A stretch of DNA of 64,000 bases, taken from the NCBI RefSeq assembly GCF_021491355.1, contig NZ_JAKENF010000001.1, positions 1,116,001 to 1,180,000 on the forward strand, read 5' to 3'. The notes beneath the pieces were generated by a model. It did no database searches, had not been told where the DNA came from, and saw only the letters and a list, made by a program, of their open reading frames with translations. Positions 35,901-44,234 of the stretch are shown piece after piece; positions within the stretch are counted from its first letter, which is position 1, and every line of letters begins with the position of its first letter. Source of the stretch: Alitabrizicola rongguiensis. GTDB lineage: Bacteria; Pseudomonadota; Alphaproteobacteria; Rhodobacterales; Rhodobacteraceae. Position numbers and translations under genes: made by a program.

Positions 35901-37501
35901 TGACAGCGCTGATCGCGCGGCTGCGCCATTCGACGCCGGGCGTGACGCTGATCTCGCCCCCGCCGCACCACGACATCTACTCGATCGAGGACCTGGCGCA
36001 GTTGATCTATGACCTCAAGCAGATCAACCCGCGCGCCAAGGTGACGGTGAAGCTCGTCTCCTCCTCGGGCGTCGGCACGATCGCGGCGGGCGTGGCAAAG
36101 GCCAAGGCCGACGTGATCCTGATTTCGGGCCATAACGGTGGCACCGGGGCCTCGCCTGCGACCTCGATCAAGTTCGCCGGCCTGCCCTGGGAGATGGGTC
36201 TGACCGAGGCGCATCAGGTTCTGGCGATGAACAACCTGCGCGAGCGGGTGACGCTGCGCACCGATGGCGGTCTGCGGACGGGCCGCGACATCGTCATGGC
36301 GGCGATGATGGGGGCCGAGGAATACGGCATCGGCACTGCCGCGCTGATCGCCATGGGGTGCATCATGGTGCGCCAGTGCCAGTCGAACACCTGCCCGGTC
36401 GGCGTCTGCACCCAGAACGAAGCCCTGCGGCAGAAGTTCACTGGCACGGCGGACAAGGTGGTGAACCTCATCACGTTCTACGCTCAGGAGGTGAGGGAGA
36501 TCCTCGCCAGCATTGGCGCGCGCTCGATCGACGAAATCATCGGCCGGGCCGACCTCTTGACCCAGGTCAGCCGGGGAGCGGCGCATCTTGACGATCTGGA
36601 CCTCAACCCGCTGCTCATCACGGTGGATGGGGCGCAGAAGATCACCTACGACCGCTCGAAGCCGCGCAATGCCGTGCCGGACACGCTCGATGCCGAGATC
36701 ATCCGCGACGGGGCGCGTTTCTTCGAGGATGGCGAGAAGATGCAGCTGTCCTACGCGGTGCGGAACACGCACCGCACCATCGGCACGCGGGCGTCGAGCC
36801 ACATCGTGCGGAAGTTCGGGATGCGGAACAACCTGCAGCCCGATCATCTGACGGTGAAGCTGACCGGCAACGCAGGCCAGTCGCTTGGTGCCTTTGCCGC
36901 GCCGGGGCTCAAGATCGAGGTGATGGGCGATGCCAACGACTATGTCGGCAAGGGCCTGTCGGGCGGGGTGATCGTGGTGCGCCCGCAGATGGCCTCGCCG
37001 CTGGTGGCATCGGAGAACACGATCATCGGCAACACGGTGCTCTACGGGGCTACGGCGGGCTATCTGTTCGCCGCCGGCCGTGCGGGCGAGCGGTTCGCGG
37101 TGCGGAACTCGGGCGCGAAGGTGGTGGTCGAGGGCTGTGGCTCGAACGGCTGCGAATACATGACGGGTGGTGTCGCGGTGATCCTTGGCCGGATCGGCGC
37201 GAACTTCGCCGCGGGCATGACCGGGGGCATGGCCTATGTCTATGACCCGAAGGGCACGGCCGAGGACATGATGAACCTTGAGTCGGTCGTGACCTGTGGC
37301 ATTGGGCACCCGCATTGGGAGGCCCAGCTGAAGGAGCTGATCGAACGCCATGTCGCCGAGACCGGTAGCCGCAAGGCTGCCGAGATCCTTGCGGACTGGG
37401 CGACAGAGCGGGCGAATTTCCTGCAGGTCTGCCCCAAGGAAATGCTCATCCACCTGCCCGCGCCGCTGAGCGACGAGGTGCAGGCAGTTCCGGCCGAGTA
37501 A
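32966..37501 (+). CDS. gltB: Glutamate synthase large subunit
   Basis: A 1511-residue alpha subunit of NADPH glutamate synthase, full length for the family. A propeptide of about 32 residues precedes Cys33 (SSCGVGLVV), the N-terminal nucleophile of the class-II glutaminase domain (about 33-435). The central domain, the FMN-binding synthase domain (about 860-1230; GEGGEDP, GAKPGEGGQLPG, SGHNGGTGASP) and the 3Fe-4S cysteines (CQSNTCPVGVC) follow. A C-terminal beta-helix (GLSGGVIVVRP) completes it. It transfers ammonia from glutamine to 2-oxoglutarate, giving two glutamates. A terminator lies about 80 bases downstream. Confidence 0.98.
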   Translation: MTYDAAWVAAEEAKRAYMNEHSLYKTEDEHSSCGVGLVVSINGKPSRKVVQNGIDALKAVWHRGAVDADGKTGDGAGIHVQIPVKFFYDQVRRTGHEPDMHKLIAVGQVFLPRTDFGAQERCRTIVETEVLRMGHYIYGWRHVPVNTEVLGEKANATRPEIEQILIRCEKGIDEETFERELYIIRRRIEKAAIAAQIQGLYLCSLSCRSIIYKGMMLAEQVSVFYPDLLDERFESAFAIYHQRYSTNTFPQWWLAQPFRMLAHNGEINTLKGNVNWMKSHEIRMASSAFGDAAEDIKPIIPSGTSDSGALDAVFEVMVRSGRSAPMAKTMLVPEAWSKMTGEMPKAWADMYAYCNSVMEPWDGPAALAMTDGRWVCGGLDRNGLRPMRYVVTGDGLLIAGSEAGMVPVDETTIREKGALGPGQMIGVDMGEGKLYHDHALKDRLAASQPYGEWIEKVIDLNALLRDVPEQTLFTGADLRKRQIAAGYTLEDLEQVLAPMAEDGKEMVASMGDDTPPAVLSSVYRPLSHYFRQNFSQVTNPPIDSLRESRVMSLKTRFGNLKNVLEENSSQTEILVLESPFIANAEFDVMVKQFGPQVAFIDCTFPVGPSLDDLHQGLERIRAEAEDAVRSGAGHLVLSDQHQGPDKVGMPMILATSAVHSWLTRKGLRTFCSINVRAAECIDPHYFAVLIGCGATTVNPYLAQDSIADRISRGLIDGNLTDAMRRYRDAIDAGLLKIMSKMGISVISSYRGGLNFEAVGLSRAMVAEYFPGMNSRISGIGVSGIEQKLEEVHAKGWRAGTDVLPIGGFYKARRSGEKHAWEAQTMHMLQSACDRASYDLWKQYSAAMRANPPIHVRDLLDIKPLGKPVPIEEVESITSIRKRFVTPGMSLGALSPEAHKTLNVAMNRIGAKSDSGEGGEDPAHFLPEPNGDNPSAKIKQVASGRFGVTAEYLNACEELEIKVAQGAKPGEGGQLPGMKVTALIARLRHSTPGVTLISPPPHHDIYSIEDLAQLIYDLKQINPRAKVTVKLVSSSGVGTIAAGVAKAKADVILISGHNGGTGASPATSIKFAGLPWEMGLTEAHQVLAMNNLRERVTLRTDGGLRTGRDIVMAAMMGAEEYGIGTAALIAMGCIMVRQCQSNTCPVGVCTQNEALRQKFTGTADKVVNLITFYAQEVREILASIGARSIDEIIGRADLLTQVSRGAAHLDDLDLNPLLITVDGAQKITYDRSKPRNAVPDTLDAEIIRDGARFFEDGEKMQLSYAVRNTHRTIGTRASSHIVRKFGMRNNLQPDHLTVKLTGNAGQSLGAFAAPGLKIEVMGDANDYVGKGLSGGVIVVRPQMASPLVASENTIIGNTVLYGATAGYLFAAGRAGERFAVRNSGAKVVVEGCGSNGCEYMTGGVAVILGRIGANFAAGMTGGMAYVYDPKGTAEDMMNLESVVTCGIGHPHWEAQLKELIERHVAETGSRKAAEILADWATERANFLQVCPKEMLIHLPAPLSDEVQAVPAE

Positions 37502-37582
37502 GGCATTCCGGTGCAGGCGGGCGACCGCCTGCGTCATCCCGTCTGACGTGGTTTTGACCGAATACGTCTTGTTGCCGTATCA

Positions 37583-37611
37583 ATCCCGCGCCTAAGCTGG
37601 CGCGGGATTTT
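37583..37611 (+). terminator. Intrinsic terminator after gltB
   Basis: A perfect ten-base stem, ATCCCGCGCC (37583-37592) with GGCGCGGGAT (37599-37608), has a six-base loop and is followed by TTT. It closes the glt unit just before the next gene. Confidence 0.75.
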
Positions 37612-37634
37612 AAATTGGCTCTTGGAGGGCACCC

Positions 37635-38144
37635 ATGTCTGACCTGATTGTCGTGGCATTCGATGACGAGAAAACCGGCTTTGACCTGCGGGACGCGCTG
37701 GTGAAACTGCAGAAGGAATACCTGCTGGAGATGGAAGACGTCGTCGTCGTGACGAAAGGCACCGACGGCAAGGTTGTCCTGCACCAAGCGGTGAACCTGA
37801 CCGCGACCGGCGCTGCAGGCGGCGCGCTTTGGGGAACGCTGATCGGTCTTCTGTTCCTGAACCCGCTTCTCGGCGCGGCCGCAGGGGCGGGCGCAGGTGC
37901 GCTTTCGGGCTATCTGACCGATATCGGCATCAACGACAACGTCATGAAGGAAATCGGCTCGAGCCTGCCGAATGGCGGCTCGGCTGTTTGCGTCCTGGTT
38001 CGGAAGGTCACGGGCGACAAAGTTCTCGCTGGTCTCGAAGCCTTCAAGCACAAGGGTCGAGTGGTGCAGACCTCGCTGTCGAAGGAACAGGAAGACAAGC
38101 TCAAGGCTTTCGTCGGCACGGATGCAGCAGCGCCCAGCGCCTGA
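37635..38144 (+). CDS. DUF1269-family membrane protein
   Basis: A 169-residue protein of the DUF1269 family. Residues 1-55 form an alpha/beta region (MSDLIVVAFDDEKTGFDLRDAL). A Gly/Ala-rich double hydrophobic segment follows (about 60-95, GALWGTLIGLLFLNPLLGAAAGAGAGAL), resembling a glycine-zipper hairpin. The C-terminal domain contains ALFV-like VCVLVRK. The family is widespread and uncharacterised, often linked with stress or envelope roles. GGAGG lies before the ATG at 37635. It stands alone after the gltB terminator. Confidence 0.82.
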   Translation: MSDLIVVAFDDEKTGFDLRDALVKLQKEYLLEMEDVVVVTKGTDGKVVLHQAVNLTATGAAGGALWGTLIGLLFLNPLLGAAAGAGAGALSGYLTDIGINDNVMKEIGSSLPNGGSAVCVLVRKVTGDKVLAGLEAFKHKGRVVQTSLSKEQEDKLKAFVGTDAAAPSA

Positions 38145-38196
38145 GGTCGTGTTGCGGGCTTGACCTTGCCTCTGGCGGCATGGTCATTCTGCCGCA

Positions 38197-38976
38197 ATGG
38201 CAAGCTCGCCCAAGAAATCGACAACGTCCAAGGCCGGATCCGCGAAGGCGGGCCCGGCCAAATCTGTTGCCGCGGAACCCGAGCAGGGGTGGCGGCGGCG
38301 ACTGTGGTTCTGGACCAAGCGGGTCTTGGCCGGCTTCGCTGGCCTTATCCTGGCGCTGACGCTGATCTATGCTTTCGTCCCCGTACCGACCACCCTTTAC
38401 ATGATCGGTGAGCGGATCCGACTTGGCGGGATCGAGCGCGACTGGGTTGGTGGCGACGAGATCGCACCCGTGATGTTCCGGTCCGTCGTTGCCGCGGAGG
38501 ATGCGAACTTTTGTCTGCACTGGGGCTTCGACATGGCCGCGATCCGGGATGCGGTGGACCGTGGCGCGAACCGTGGCGCATCGACGCTCAGCCAGCAGAC
38601 GGTGAAGAACGTCTTTCTCTGGCACGGGCGCTCCTGGGTCAGGAAGGCACTCGAGGCTGCGATCACCCCGGTCGTCGAGCTGGTCTGGACCAAGCGCCGC
38701 ATCCTTGTAGTCTATCTGAACATCGCCGAATTCGGCGAAGGTGTCTTCGGGATCGAGGCGGCGGCCCAGCACTATTTCGGGGTCAGTGCCGCCGAGCTGT
38801 CGCCGGTACAGGCGGCGCGACTTGCGGCCGTGCTTCCCGACCCGAAGCGCTGGGATCCCGCCAAGCCCACCAGCTACCTTCGTCGCCGTGCCAATTCGAT
38901 CGTGGATGGCGCTGCCACCATTCAAGTCGACGGGCGGGCAAGCTGTTTTGAGCCGAAAGCGGCGTCGAAGGATTGA
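38197..38976 (+). CDS. mtgA: Monofunctional peptidoglycan glycosyltransferase MtgA
   Basis: A 259-residue GT51 enzyme that polymerises lipid II into glycan strands and has no transpeptidase domain. A Lys/Ala-rich cytoplasmic tail (about 1-35) precedes one membrane helix (about 41-62). The catalytic domain has the key Glu in VVAAEDANFCLHWGFD, plus GASTLSQQTVKNVFLW and RRILVVYLNIAEFGEGVFGIEAAA. The stop overlaps an in-frame upstream start of the following GST gene, but the likelier GST start is 53 bases on. Confidence 0.94.
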   Translation: MASSPKKSTTSKAGSAKAGPAKSVAAEPEQGWRRRLWFWTKRVLAGFAGLILALTLIYAFVPVPTTLYMIGERIRLGGIERDWVGGDEIAPVMFRSVVAAEDANFCLHWGFDMAAIRDAVDRGANRGASTLSQQTVKNVFLWHGRSWVRKALEAAITPVVELVWTKRRILVVYLNIAEFGEGVFGIEAAAQHYFGVSAAELSPVQAARLAAVLPDPKRWDPAKPTSYLRRRANSIVDGAATIQVDGRASCFEPKAASKD

Positions 38977-39029
38977 AATCCGCGGCCTGTCACGGCATGA
39001 ACCGGCACAGCCCGAAAACGAGCATCTCC

Positions 39030-39695
39030 ATGAACCGCCTGTTCCACTCTCCCCTCTCTCCGTTCTGCCGCAAGGTTCGCCTGACGCTGGCCGAGAAGAA
39101 GATCGAGGTGGAGTTGATCGAGGAACGCTATTGGGAGCCGAGCCCCGACTTCCTGCGCCGCAACCCTGCCGGGAAGGTGCCCGTCCTGCGGATCGAGGGC
39201 CGGGTGATGTCGGAAAGCCAGGCGATCTGCGAATACCTGGAAGAGACGGTGCCGACACCCGCCCTGATGCCGCGCGACCCCGAGGGGCGTTACGAGGTAC
39301 GCCGCCTTTGCGCCTGGTTCGACGACAAGTTCCACGACGAGGTGACGTCGAAGCTGCTCTATGAGCGCGTCAACAAGAAGATGATGGGGCTGGGCTACCC
39401 GGACTCGAAGAACGTCAAGATGGGCGCAGGCAAGATAAAGTACCATCTCGACTATCTGGGCTGGCTGCTGGACCAGCGGCGATGGCTTGCAGGCGATCAG
39501 ATGACGCTGGCCGATTTCACCGCCGCGGCGCATCTGAGTTGCCTCGACTACATCTCGGACGTCGACTGGAACCGCTCGGCGACAGTCAAGGACTGGTACG
39601 CCAAGATCAAGTCGCGCCCCTCGTTCCGACCGCTCTTGGCCGATCAGGTGCCGGGCTTTCCGCCGCCCGCCCATTATGCCGACCTGGACTTCTGA
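39030..39695 (+). CDS. Glutathione S-transferase family protein
   Basis: A 221-residue cytoplasmic protein with an N-terminal thioredoxin-like domain (FHSPLSPFCRKVRLTLAEKK, PAGKVPVL, SESQAICEYLEE) and an all-helical C-terminal domain (about 90-215). The glutathione-binding cis-Pro in VPVL and the Glu-Ser pair are present. A Ser/Cys at SPFCRK may be the catalytic residue, as in beta or omega-like GSTs. I chose ATG 39030, where the domain begins; an upstream ATG at 38973 would overlap mtgA. Substrate unknown. Confidence 0.88.
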   Translation: MNRLFHSPLSPFCRKVRLTLAEKKIEVELIEERYWEPSPDFLRRNPAGKVPVLRIEGRVMSESQAICEYLEETVPTPALMPRDPEGRYEVRRLCAWFDDKFHDEVTSKLLYERVNKKMMGLGYPDSKNVKMGAGKIKYHLDYLGWLLDQRRWLAGDQMTLADFTAAAHLSCLDYISDVDWNRSATVKDWYAKIKSRPSFRPLLADQVPGFPPPAHYADLDF

Positions 39696-39709
39696 TTTGG
39701 GCGGCAGAC

Positions 39710-39730
39710 GGGGGCTTTCAGCCCCCTCTT
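39710..39730 (+). terminator. Hairpin terminator after the GST gene
   Basis: GGGGGCT (39710-39716) pairs with AGCCCCC (39720-39726) across a three-base loop, followed by TCTT. The T-run is weak. Confidence 0.5.
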
Positions 39731-39788
39731 GGCCTGTGGCCAATTCATCCCCGAGGGTGTTTTCGCAAAGAAGAAGTCGGGATGACTC

Positions 39789-40847
39789 ATGTCCGCCGAT
39801 CTGAAGGCGCGACTTGCGGCCAAGGCGGAGTCCGAAGGGTTCGTCCACATGGGGGTGTGCCGGCCCGATGCCGTGCCCGAGGCGAGGCAGCGTCTTGCCG
39901 AGTGGCTGGAAAAAGGGCGGCAAGGGCAGATGGGCTGGATGGCCGAGCGCGCCGAATGGCGCGGCAGTGCCGCAGCGCTCTGGCCCGAAGCACGGTCGGT
40001 GGTGATGCTGGCCGAGAGCTATACGCCCGCAATCGATCCCTTGGCCGTGCTCGAAAAGCGCGACCTCGGGGCCATCAGCGTCTATGCCCAAGGAAAGGAC
40101 TACCACGACCTCGTCAAAAGGCGGCTGAAGCGTGTTGGTCGCTGGCTGATCGATGAGGCGGCCAGGTCCGGCCTTGCCTGCGAGATCAAGGTCTTTGTCG
40201 ATACGGCGCCCGTGATGGAAAAGCCGTTGGCGCAGGCGGCGGGGCTGGGCTGGCAAGGCAAACATACGAACCTGCTCGGGCGCGAGATCGGCAACTGGGT
40301 GTTCCTTGGCGCGATCTTCACCACCCTGGACTTGCCGCCTGATGCGCCGGAGGTCAGCCATTGCGGCAGCTGTACAGCTTGCCTCGACATCTGTCCGACG
40401 CAGGCTTTTCCCGAGCCGTACCAACTCGATGCGCGGCGTTGCATCTCCTATCTGACGATCGAGCATCGCGGTCCTGTCGATGAGGAACTGCGGCCGCTGA
40501 TGGGCAACCGCATCTATGGCTGCGACGATTGCCTTGCCGTCTGTCCATGGAACAAGTTTGCCGTCTTGGCGCGCGACGCGGGTTATGCCGCCCGCGTCGG
40601 GGCCCCTCCGCTGGCGGAGCTCGCGGCCCTCGATGACCCTGCCTTCCGGGCGCGTTTTGCCGGTTCGCCGATCAAGCGGATCGGGCGTGACCGGTTCGTG
40701 CGCAATGTCCTTTACGCGGTCGGAAACTCGGCCGATCCCACCCTGCGCGACGTCGCGCTCTGTCTCACGCATGACAACGATCCTGCCGTCGCCGATGCGG
40801 CACGTTGGGCTGCCGCGCGCCTGAGCCAGTGCGCCCTGCGTTCGTAG
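39789..40847 (+). CDS. queG: Epoxyqueuosine reductase
   Basis: A 352-residue cobalamin- and iron-sulfur-dependent reductase that performs the last step of queuosine synthesis, turning epoxyqueuosine in tRNA into queuosine. The N-terminal catalytic region (DUF1730-like) covers about 1-165. Two 4Fe-4S motifs follow: [12 protein letters not shown] near 200 and [10 protein letters not shown] near 250. A C-terminal HEAT-like region ([20 protein letters not shown]) is present as in most QueG proteins. No other que gene is in the window. Confidence 0.94.
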   Translation: MSADLKARLAAKAESEGFVHMGVCRPDAVPEARQRLAEWLEKGRQGQMGWMAERAEWRGSAAALWPEARSVVMLAESYTPAIDPLAVLEKRDLGAISVYAQGKDYHDLVKRRLKRVGRWLIDEAARSGLACEIKVFVDTAPVMEKPLAQAAGLGWQGKHTNLLGREIGNWVFLGAIFTTLDLPPDAPEVSHCGSCTACLDICPTQAFPEPYQLDARRCISYLTIEHRGPVDEELRPLMGNRIYGCDDCLAVCPWNKFAVLARDAGYAARVGAPPLAELAALDDPAFRARFAGSPIKRIGRDRFVRNVLYAVGNSADPTLRDVALCLTHDNDPAVADAARWAAARLSQCALRS

Positions 40848-40943
40848 GGGAAAGGGAAACCTGTCGCGCGACTGCCCGGGTCTGTCCCGAATTCTGCCGT
40901 GATGCCAGGGCAGTACAAGGGGAGGCAACCCTTTCGGACGGAA

Positions 40944-41414
40944 ATGATGACCCAAGACCTTGACCAGTATCTGCCGGCCGTCGGCGACGAGCGTATGTTT
41001 GTGCTCGGTCTTGTGGCTTATCTTCTTCTGGCGAACGGTCTCACTTTACTTGCCTTCTGGCTGGACAGTCGTCGCACGGCGCAGGGACTGGCTCCAATGC
41101 CGTCGCGAACCCTGCTGATCCTTGCCGTCATGGGCGGTTGGCCGGCGGGGCTCTTTGCCCGCGTTGTGTTCCGACACGGCGGCCGGGGCCGGGCCTTTGC
41201 TCTGGGACTGAATGGCATCGCGGCCGTTCAGGTGCTGGGGCTGGCTGCGCTGTCCCTGCCTGTGGACCGGATCACCGAGCAGGTGATGGCTTTGAAGTCG
41301 CAGGCGCTCGCCGCGGCCGTCGGTGAAGAGGAGCAGAACGAACCCGACAGGGTCCTGCCACGCCGTTTCGGGCCAGGAAGCGATGCCGCACCAAGCGTCA
41401 AGATCGGCGGTTAG
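40944..41414 (+). CDS. DUF1294-family membrane protein
   Basis: About 156 residues. Residues 15-110 hold three or four hydrophobic segments (FVLGLVAYLLLANGLTLLAFWLD; LLILAVMGGWPAGLFARVVF; GLNGIAAVQVLGLAAL), and the GGWPAGLFARVVFRH motif is typical of DUF1294. The C-terminal tail is charged and probably cytoplasmic. Function unknown. The start could be 40944 or 40947 (ATG ATG). It follows queG by about 95 bases. Confidence 0.75.
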   Translation: MMTQDLDQYLPAVGDERMFVLGLVAYLLLANGLTLLAFWLDSRRTAQGLAPMPSRTLLILAVMGGWPAGLFARVVFRHGGRGRAFALGLNGIAAVQVLGLAALSLPVDRITEQVMALKSQALAAAVGEEEQNEPDRVLPRRFGPGSDAAPSVKIGG

Positions 41415-41530
41415 CGAAAGCTGGCCGATTCCCTTGGATCCGGTGGCTGGAAACGGCCTGTTATCTTGCCCGGGGCTTTTTGCGATGGGGGATTCGTGAT
41501 CTACTTCTGCAACCGGCAGGAGGACCGACC

Positions 41531-41725
41531 ATGACAAAGCATCTGGCTGATCGCAAACGGACCAACGAGGGCGCCCGCCTGAGCCGCTACCTCGAAATTG
41601 CTCGCCAGGATGGCGAGGAGGGTTCACATCCCGCGACCAAGGCGCTTCATTCGCGCGAGGCCACCCGGCTTGCCGGCCAGCGGATTCGCGAATTCACCGA
41701 GATTGAGCGCGGTCGGACGGTCTGA
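41531..41725 (+). CDS. Small conserved-looking hydrophilic protein
   Basis: A 64-residue, highly charged protein (MTKHLADRKRTNEGARLS start, ending REFTEIERGRTV) without hydrophobic segments. GGCAGGAGG lies seven or more bases before the ATG, a strong ribosome-binding site. Codon use has the high third-position GC of neighbouring genes. I do not recognise a family. It stands alone between the DUF1294 gene and the amidinotransferase gene; the 175 bases after it contain no supported gene. Confidence 0.6.
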   Translation: MTKHLADRKRTNEGARLSRYLEIARQDGEEGSHPATKALHSREATRLAGQRIREFTEIERGRTV

Positions 41726-41900
41726 GCATCAGACGGAACGCTCCGCCGCTGCCTGTATTCGAGTGCCTTCAAGGCGGGTCTTCCGGTGGAAACCATGCTG
41801 GTCTGACTTTGGGCCGGCCCTGTGCGGGTGCGGCCTGAATGGTGGTGGCGGGCGGCTTCGGCGCTGAGTAATCTGCGCGGACCGAACCGGAAGGACCATC

Positions 41901-42899
41901 ATGACAAACCCGCATTGGATCTACACCCAGACCATCAAGACCTTCGCCGCAGGCGCGACCCCGGCTTTCGAAGACGAGGGCGAACTCGCCTCGACCTGGG
42001 GCCGCGTCTGGGGCATCGACAATGATGTCGGGCGAATCCGCGATATCCTGATGCATCGGCCTGGCCCCGAGATGGCCGTCGTCGATCCGTCGAAGCGCAT
42101 CGCCGAAATCGGCTCCTTCGGCGATCCGGCGGTCGGCTGGTATTTCCAGTCGGACACGCCGCCCGACATCCCGCTGATGCAGGCCCAACATGACGGCTTT
42201 GTCGCTGCGCTGCGGGCCGAGGGGATCAACGTCCACTTCATGGAGGGTGAGGCGGGCAATCGCCTGAAGCAGATCTACACGCGCGACCCGGTGATCATGG
42301 TCAAGGGCGGCGCAATCGTTTGCCGCATGGGCGCGCGCATCCGCCGGGGCGAGGAGCTGGCGGTGACGCGGACACTGGCGAAGCTTGGCATTCCGATCCT
42401 CAGAACGATCAATGGCGCCGGGATCATGGAAGGTGGCAGCTTCACCTGGCTGAACGAGAAGACCTGCGCGATCGGCGCCGGCGTTCGGGTGAACCGCGAA
42501 GGCGCAGCGCAGGTGGGCGAGGTGCTGGCGCGGCAAGGGGTGGAACTGCTGGTCGTCGATCTGGCGGGCTATGACATCCACATTGACGTGAGCTTCCTGA
42601 TGATCGACCGCGACCTGGCGCTGCTCAATCCTCAGGGCCTGCCCTATTCCTTCCTTGAGGCGCTGACCGAACGCGGCATCCGCTATATCGAGACCGATCC
42701 GGGCGACGATCCGTGGATCGTCAACTCGCTTGCCGTTGCGCCAGGCAAGGTCTTGATGCCGGAAGGTGCAACGAACCGCACTCTGGATAGGCTGGCGGCG
42801 GCGGGTGTCAGCTGGGTGACCGTGCCCTATGCGGCAGTCCACAAGAACGGCGGTGGCCTGCACTGTTCAACGACACCGCTGCGGCGCGACAGTCTGTAA
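41901..42899 (+). CDS. Amidinotransferase-superfamily enzyme (DDAH/arginine-deiminase-like)
   Basis: A 332-residue guanidino-group-modifying enzyme of the pentein fold. Visible active-site elements are YTRDPVIMV (Asp), IMEGGSFTWL (Glu), DLAGYDIHIDVSF (the catalytic His region) and the C-terminal nucleophile Cys in NGGGLHCSTTPL. This arrangement fits dimethylarginine dimethylaminohydrolases and related bacterial enzymes that release citrulline or transfer amidino groups from arginine. The exact substrate (arginine, methylated arginine or another guanidino compound) cannot be decided. It stands alone and is closed by a strong hairpin. Confidence 0.87.
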   Translation: MTNPHWIYTQTIKTFAAGATPAFEDEGELASTWGRVWGIDNDVGRIRDILMHRPGPEMAVVDPSKRIAEIGSFGDPAVGWYFQSDTPPDIPLMQAQHDGFVAALRAEGINVHFMEGEAGNRLKQIYTRDPVIMVKGGAIVCRMGARIRRGEELAVTRTLAKLGIPILRTINGAGIMEGGSFTWLNEKTCAIGAGVRVNREGAAQVGEVLARQGVELLVVDLAGYDIHIDVSFLMIDRDLALLNPQGLPYSFLEALTERGIRYIETDPGDDPWIVNSLAVAPGKVLMPEGATNRTLDRLAAAGVSWVTVPYAAVHKNGGGLHCSTTPLRRDSL

Positions 42900-43055
42900 A
42901 GGCCCCGCACAAGCCGATCGCGTCCGCCCGGTCGCCGGACGGACGCGCTGTCAAAGATCTGCCGAACAGCCTGCATCGGATGGTCTGCGCCTGGGCACGA
43001 GCGACGCTGAGTTGGCCAAATCCGTGATCGAGGGCTGAAGCCGATCCTGTGAAGC

Positions 43056-43089
43056 GAAGCGGCCCGGATCATGTGATCCGGGCCGCTTC
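43056..43089. terminator. 16-bp perfect hairpin between convergent genes
   Basis: A perfect 16-base stem, GAAGCGGCCCGGATCA and its complement, encloses a two-base centre (43072-43073). It lies between the stops of the amidinotransferase gene and ilvE and probably terminates transcription from both sides. The T-runs are weak. Confidence 0.7.
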
Positions 43090-43125
43090 GTAGTTCTTGG
43101 TCGCAGCTTTACCGCTGATCTCGTG

Positions 43126-43992
43126 TCAGGCCCGCACGAGTTTCTCGTAGTCCAGCGCCACGCGCCGGACCAGTTCGCCGACCTCGAAGTTATAGTCGCC
43201 GATCTGGCCGACGGGCGTAACCTCTGCGGCCGTTCCGGTCAGCCAGCACTGCTCGAAGCCTTCCAGTTCCTCCGGCATGATGTGCCGCTCGTGGACCTTG
43301 ATCTGCATGTCCTTCAGCATCCCGATCACCGTCTGGCGGGTCAGGCCGTTCAGGAAGCAGTCGGGCAGCGGCGTGTGCACTTCGCCGTCCTTGACGAAGA
43401 AGATGTTGGCGCCGGTCGCCTCGGCCACATAGCCGCGATAGTCCATCATCATGGCGTCCGAGCAGCCCTTGGCCTCGGCTGCGTGCTTGGACATGGTGCA
43501 GATCATGTAAAGGCCGGCGGCCTTGGCGGCCGACGGGATGGTCTCGGGCGAGGGGCGTTTCCATTTCGAGATGTCGAGCTTTGCACCCTTCATCTTAGCA
43601 TCGCCGTAATAGGCGCCCCATTCCCAGCCGGCGATGGCTAGCCGCACGGGGTTTTTCGCGGCGGAAACGCCCATGTCGGGACCTGCCCCGCGGAAGGCGA
43701 GGGCGCGGACATAGGCATCGGTCCAGCCGTTGGCCTTCAGCATGGCATATTTCGCCTCTTCGATCTGCTCGACCGTGTAGGGGATCGGCATGTCGAGAAG
43801 CTCACCAGACTTCAACAGTCGCTTCGAATGCTCGACGCCCTTGAAGATCTTGCCGTTGTAGCAGCGCTCGCCTTCGAAAACCGACGAGGCGTAGTGCATT
43901 GCGTGGGTCAGGATATGCACCTTGGCATCGCGCCACGGCACCAGCGCGCCATCAAACCAGATCCAGCCATCGCGATCGTCATATCCTGCCAT
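43126..43992 (-). CDS. ilvE: Branched-chain amino-acid aminotransferase
   Basis: A 288-residue PLP-dependent class-IV aminotransferase that makes Leu, Ile and Val from their 2-oxo acids with glutamate. Visible family motifs are FEGERCYNG, the Lys-containing SAAKAAGLYM where the PLP lysine is expected, DYRGYVAEATGANIFFV and GLTRQTVIGML. The ATG at 43992 has TAGGAG upstream. It converges with the amidinotransferase gene and diverges from the lipase-like gene (242 bases between starts, where I see no other gene). A D-amino-acid transaminase role is less likely given the length and motifs. Confidence 0.93.
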   Translation of the reverse strand: MAGYDDRDGWIWFDGALVPWRDAKVHILTHAMHYASSVFEGERCYNGKIFKGVEHSKRLLKSGELLDMPIPYTVEQIEEAKYAMLKANGWTDAYVRALAFRGAGPDMGVSAAKNPVRLAIAGWEWGAYYGDAKMKGAKLDISKWKRPSPETIPSAAKAAGLYMICTMSKHAAEAKGCSDAMMMDYRGYVAEATGANIFFVKDGEVHTPLPDCFLNGLTRQTVIGMLKDMQIKVHERHIMPEELEGFEQCWLTGTAAEVTPVGQIGDYNFEVGELVRRVALDYEKLVRA

Positions 43993-44234
43993 TTCAAGCT
44001 CCTACCTCGGTAGCGTTTTGCAAATCTTGCGCCAACCAAGTCCAAACGAGACATAAAGTTGCGCGAAATCACCGTCGAGCTATCAGTTGATTCCCGGAAA
44101 GTCAATAAAGCTGACGTAAATCCCGCGTCGCGCGATGCCGTTGGCGGGAAAGCCCGTATTGCGCCCCGCCCGTCTTACGGGCAGACCTGACGCGCGGCGG
44201 AGTCCGCGTCAAATGCCGGAACCGGAGCCGCAGC

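Noticed and set aside
34397-37537. A 1046-residue minus-strand open frame opposite gltB
   Set aside because: The composition (Arg/His/Ala-rich, no motifs) is that of an antisense frame of a GC-rich gene; gltB on the plus strand is complete.
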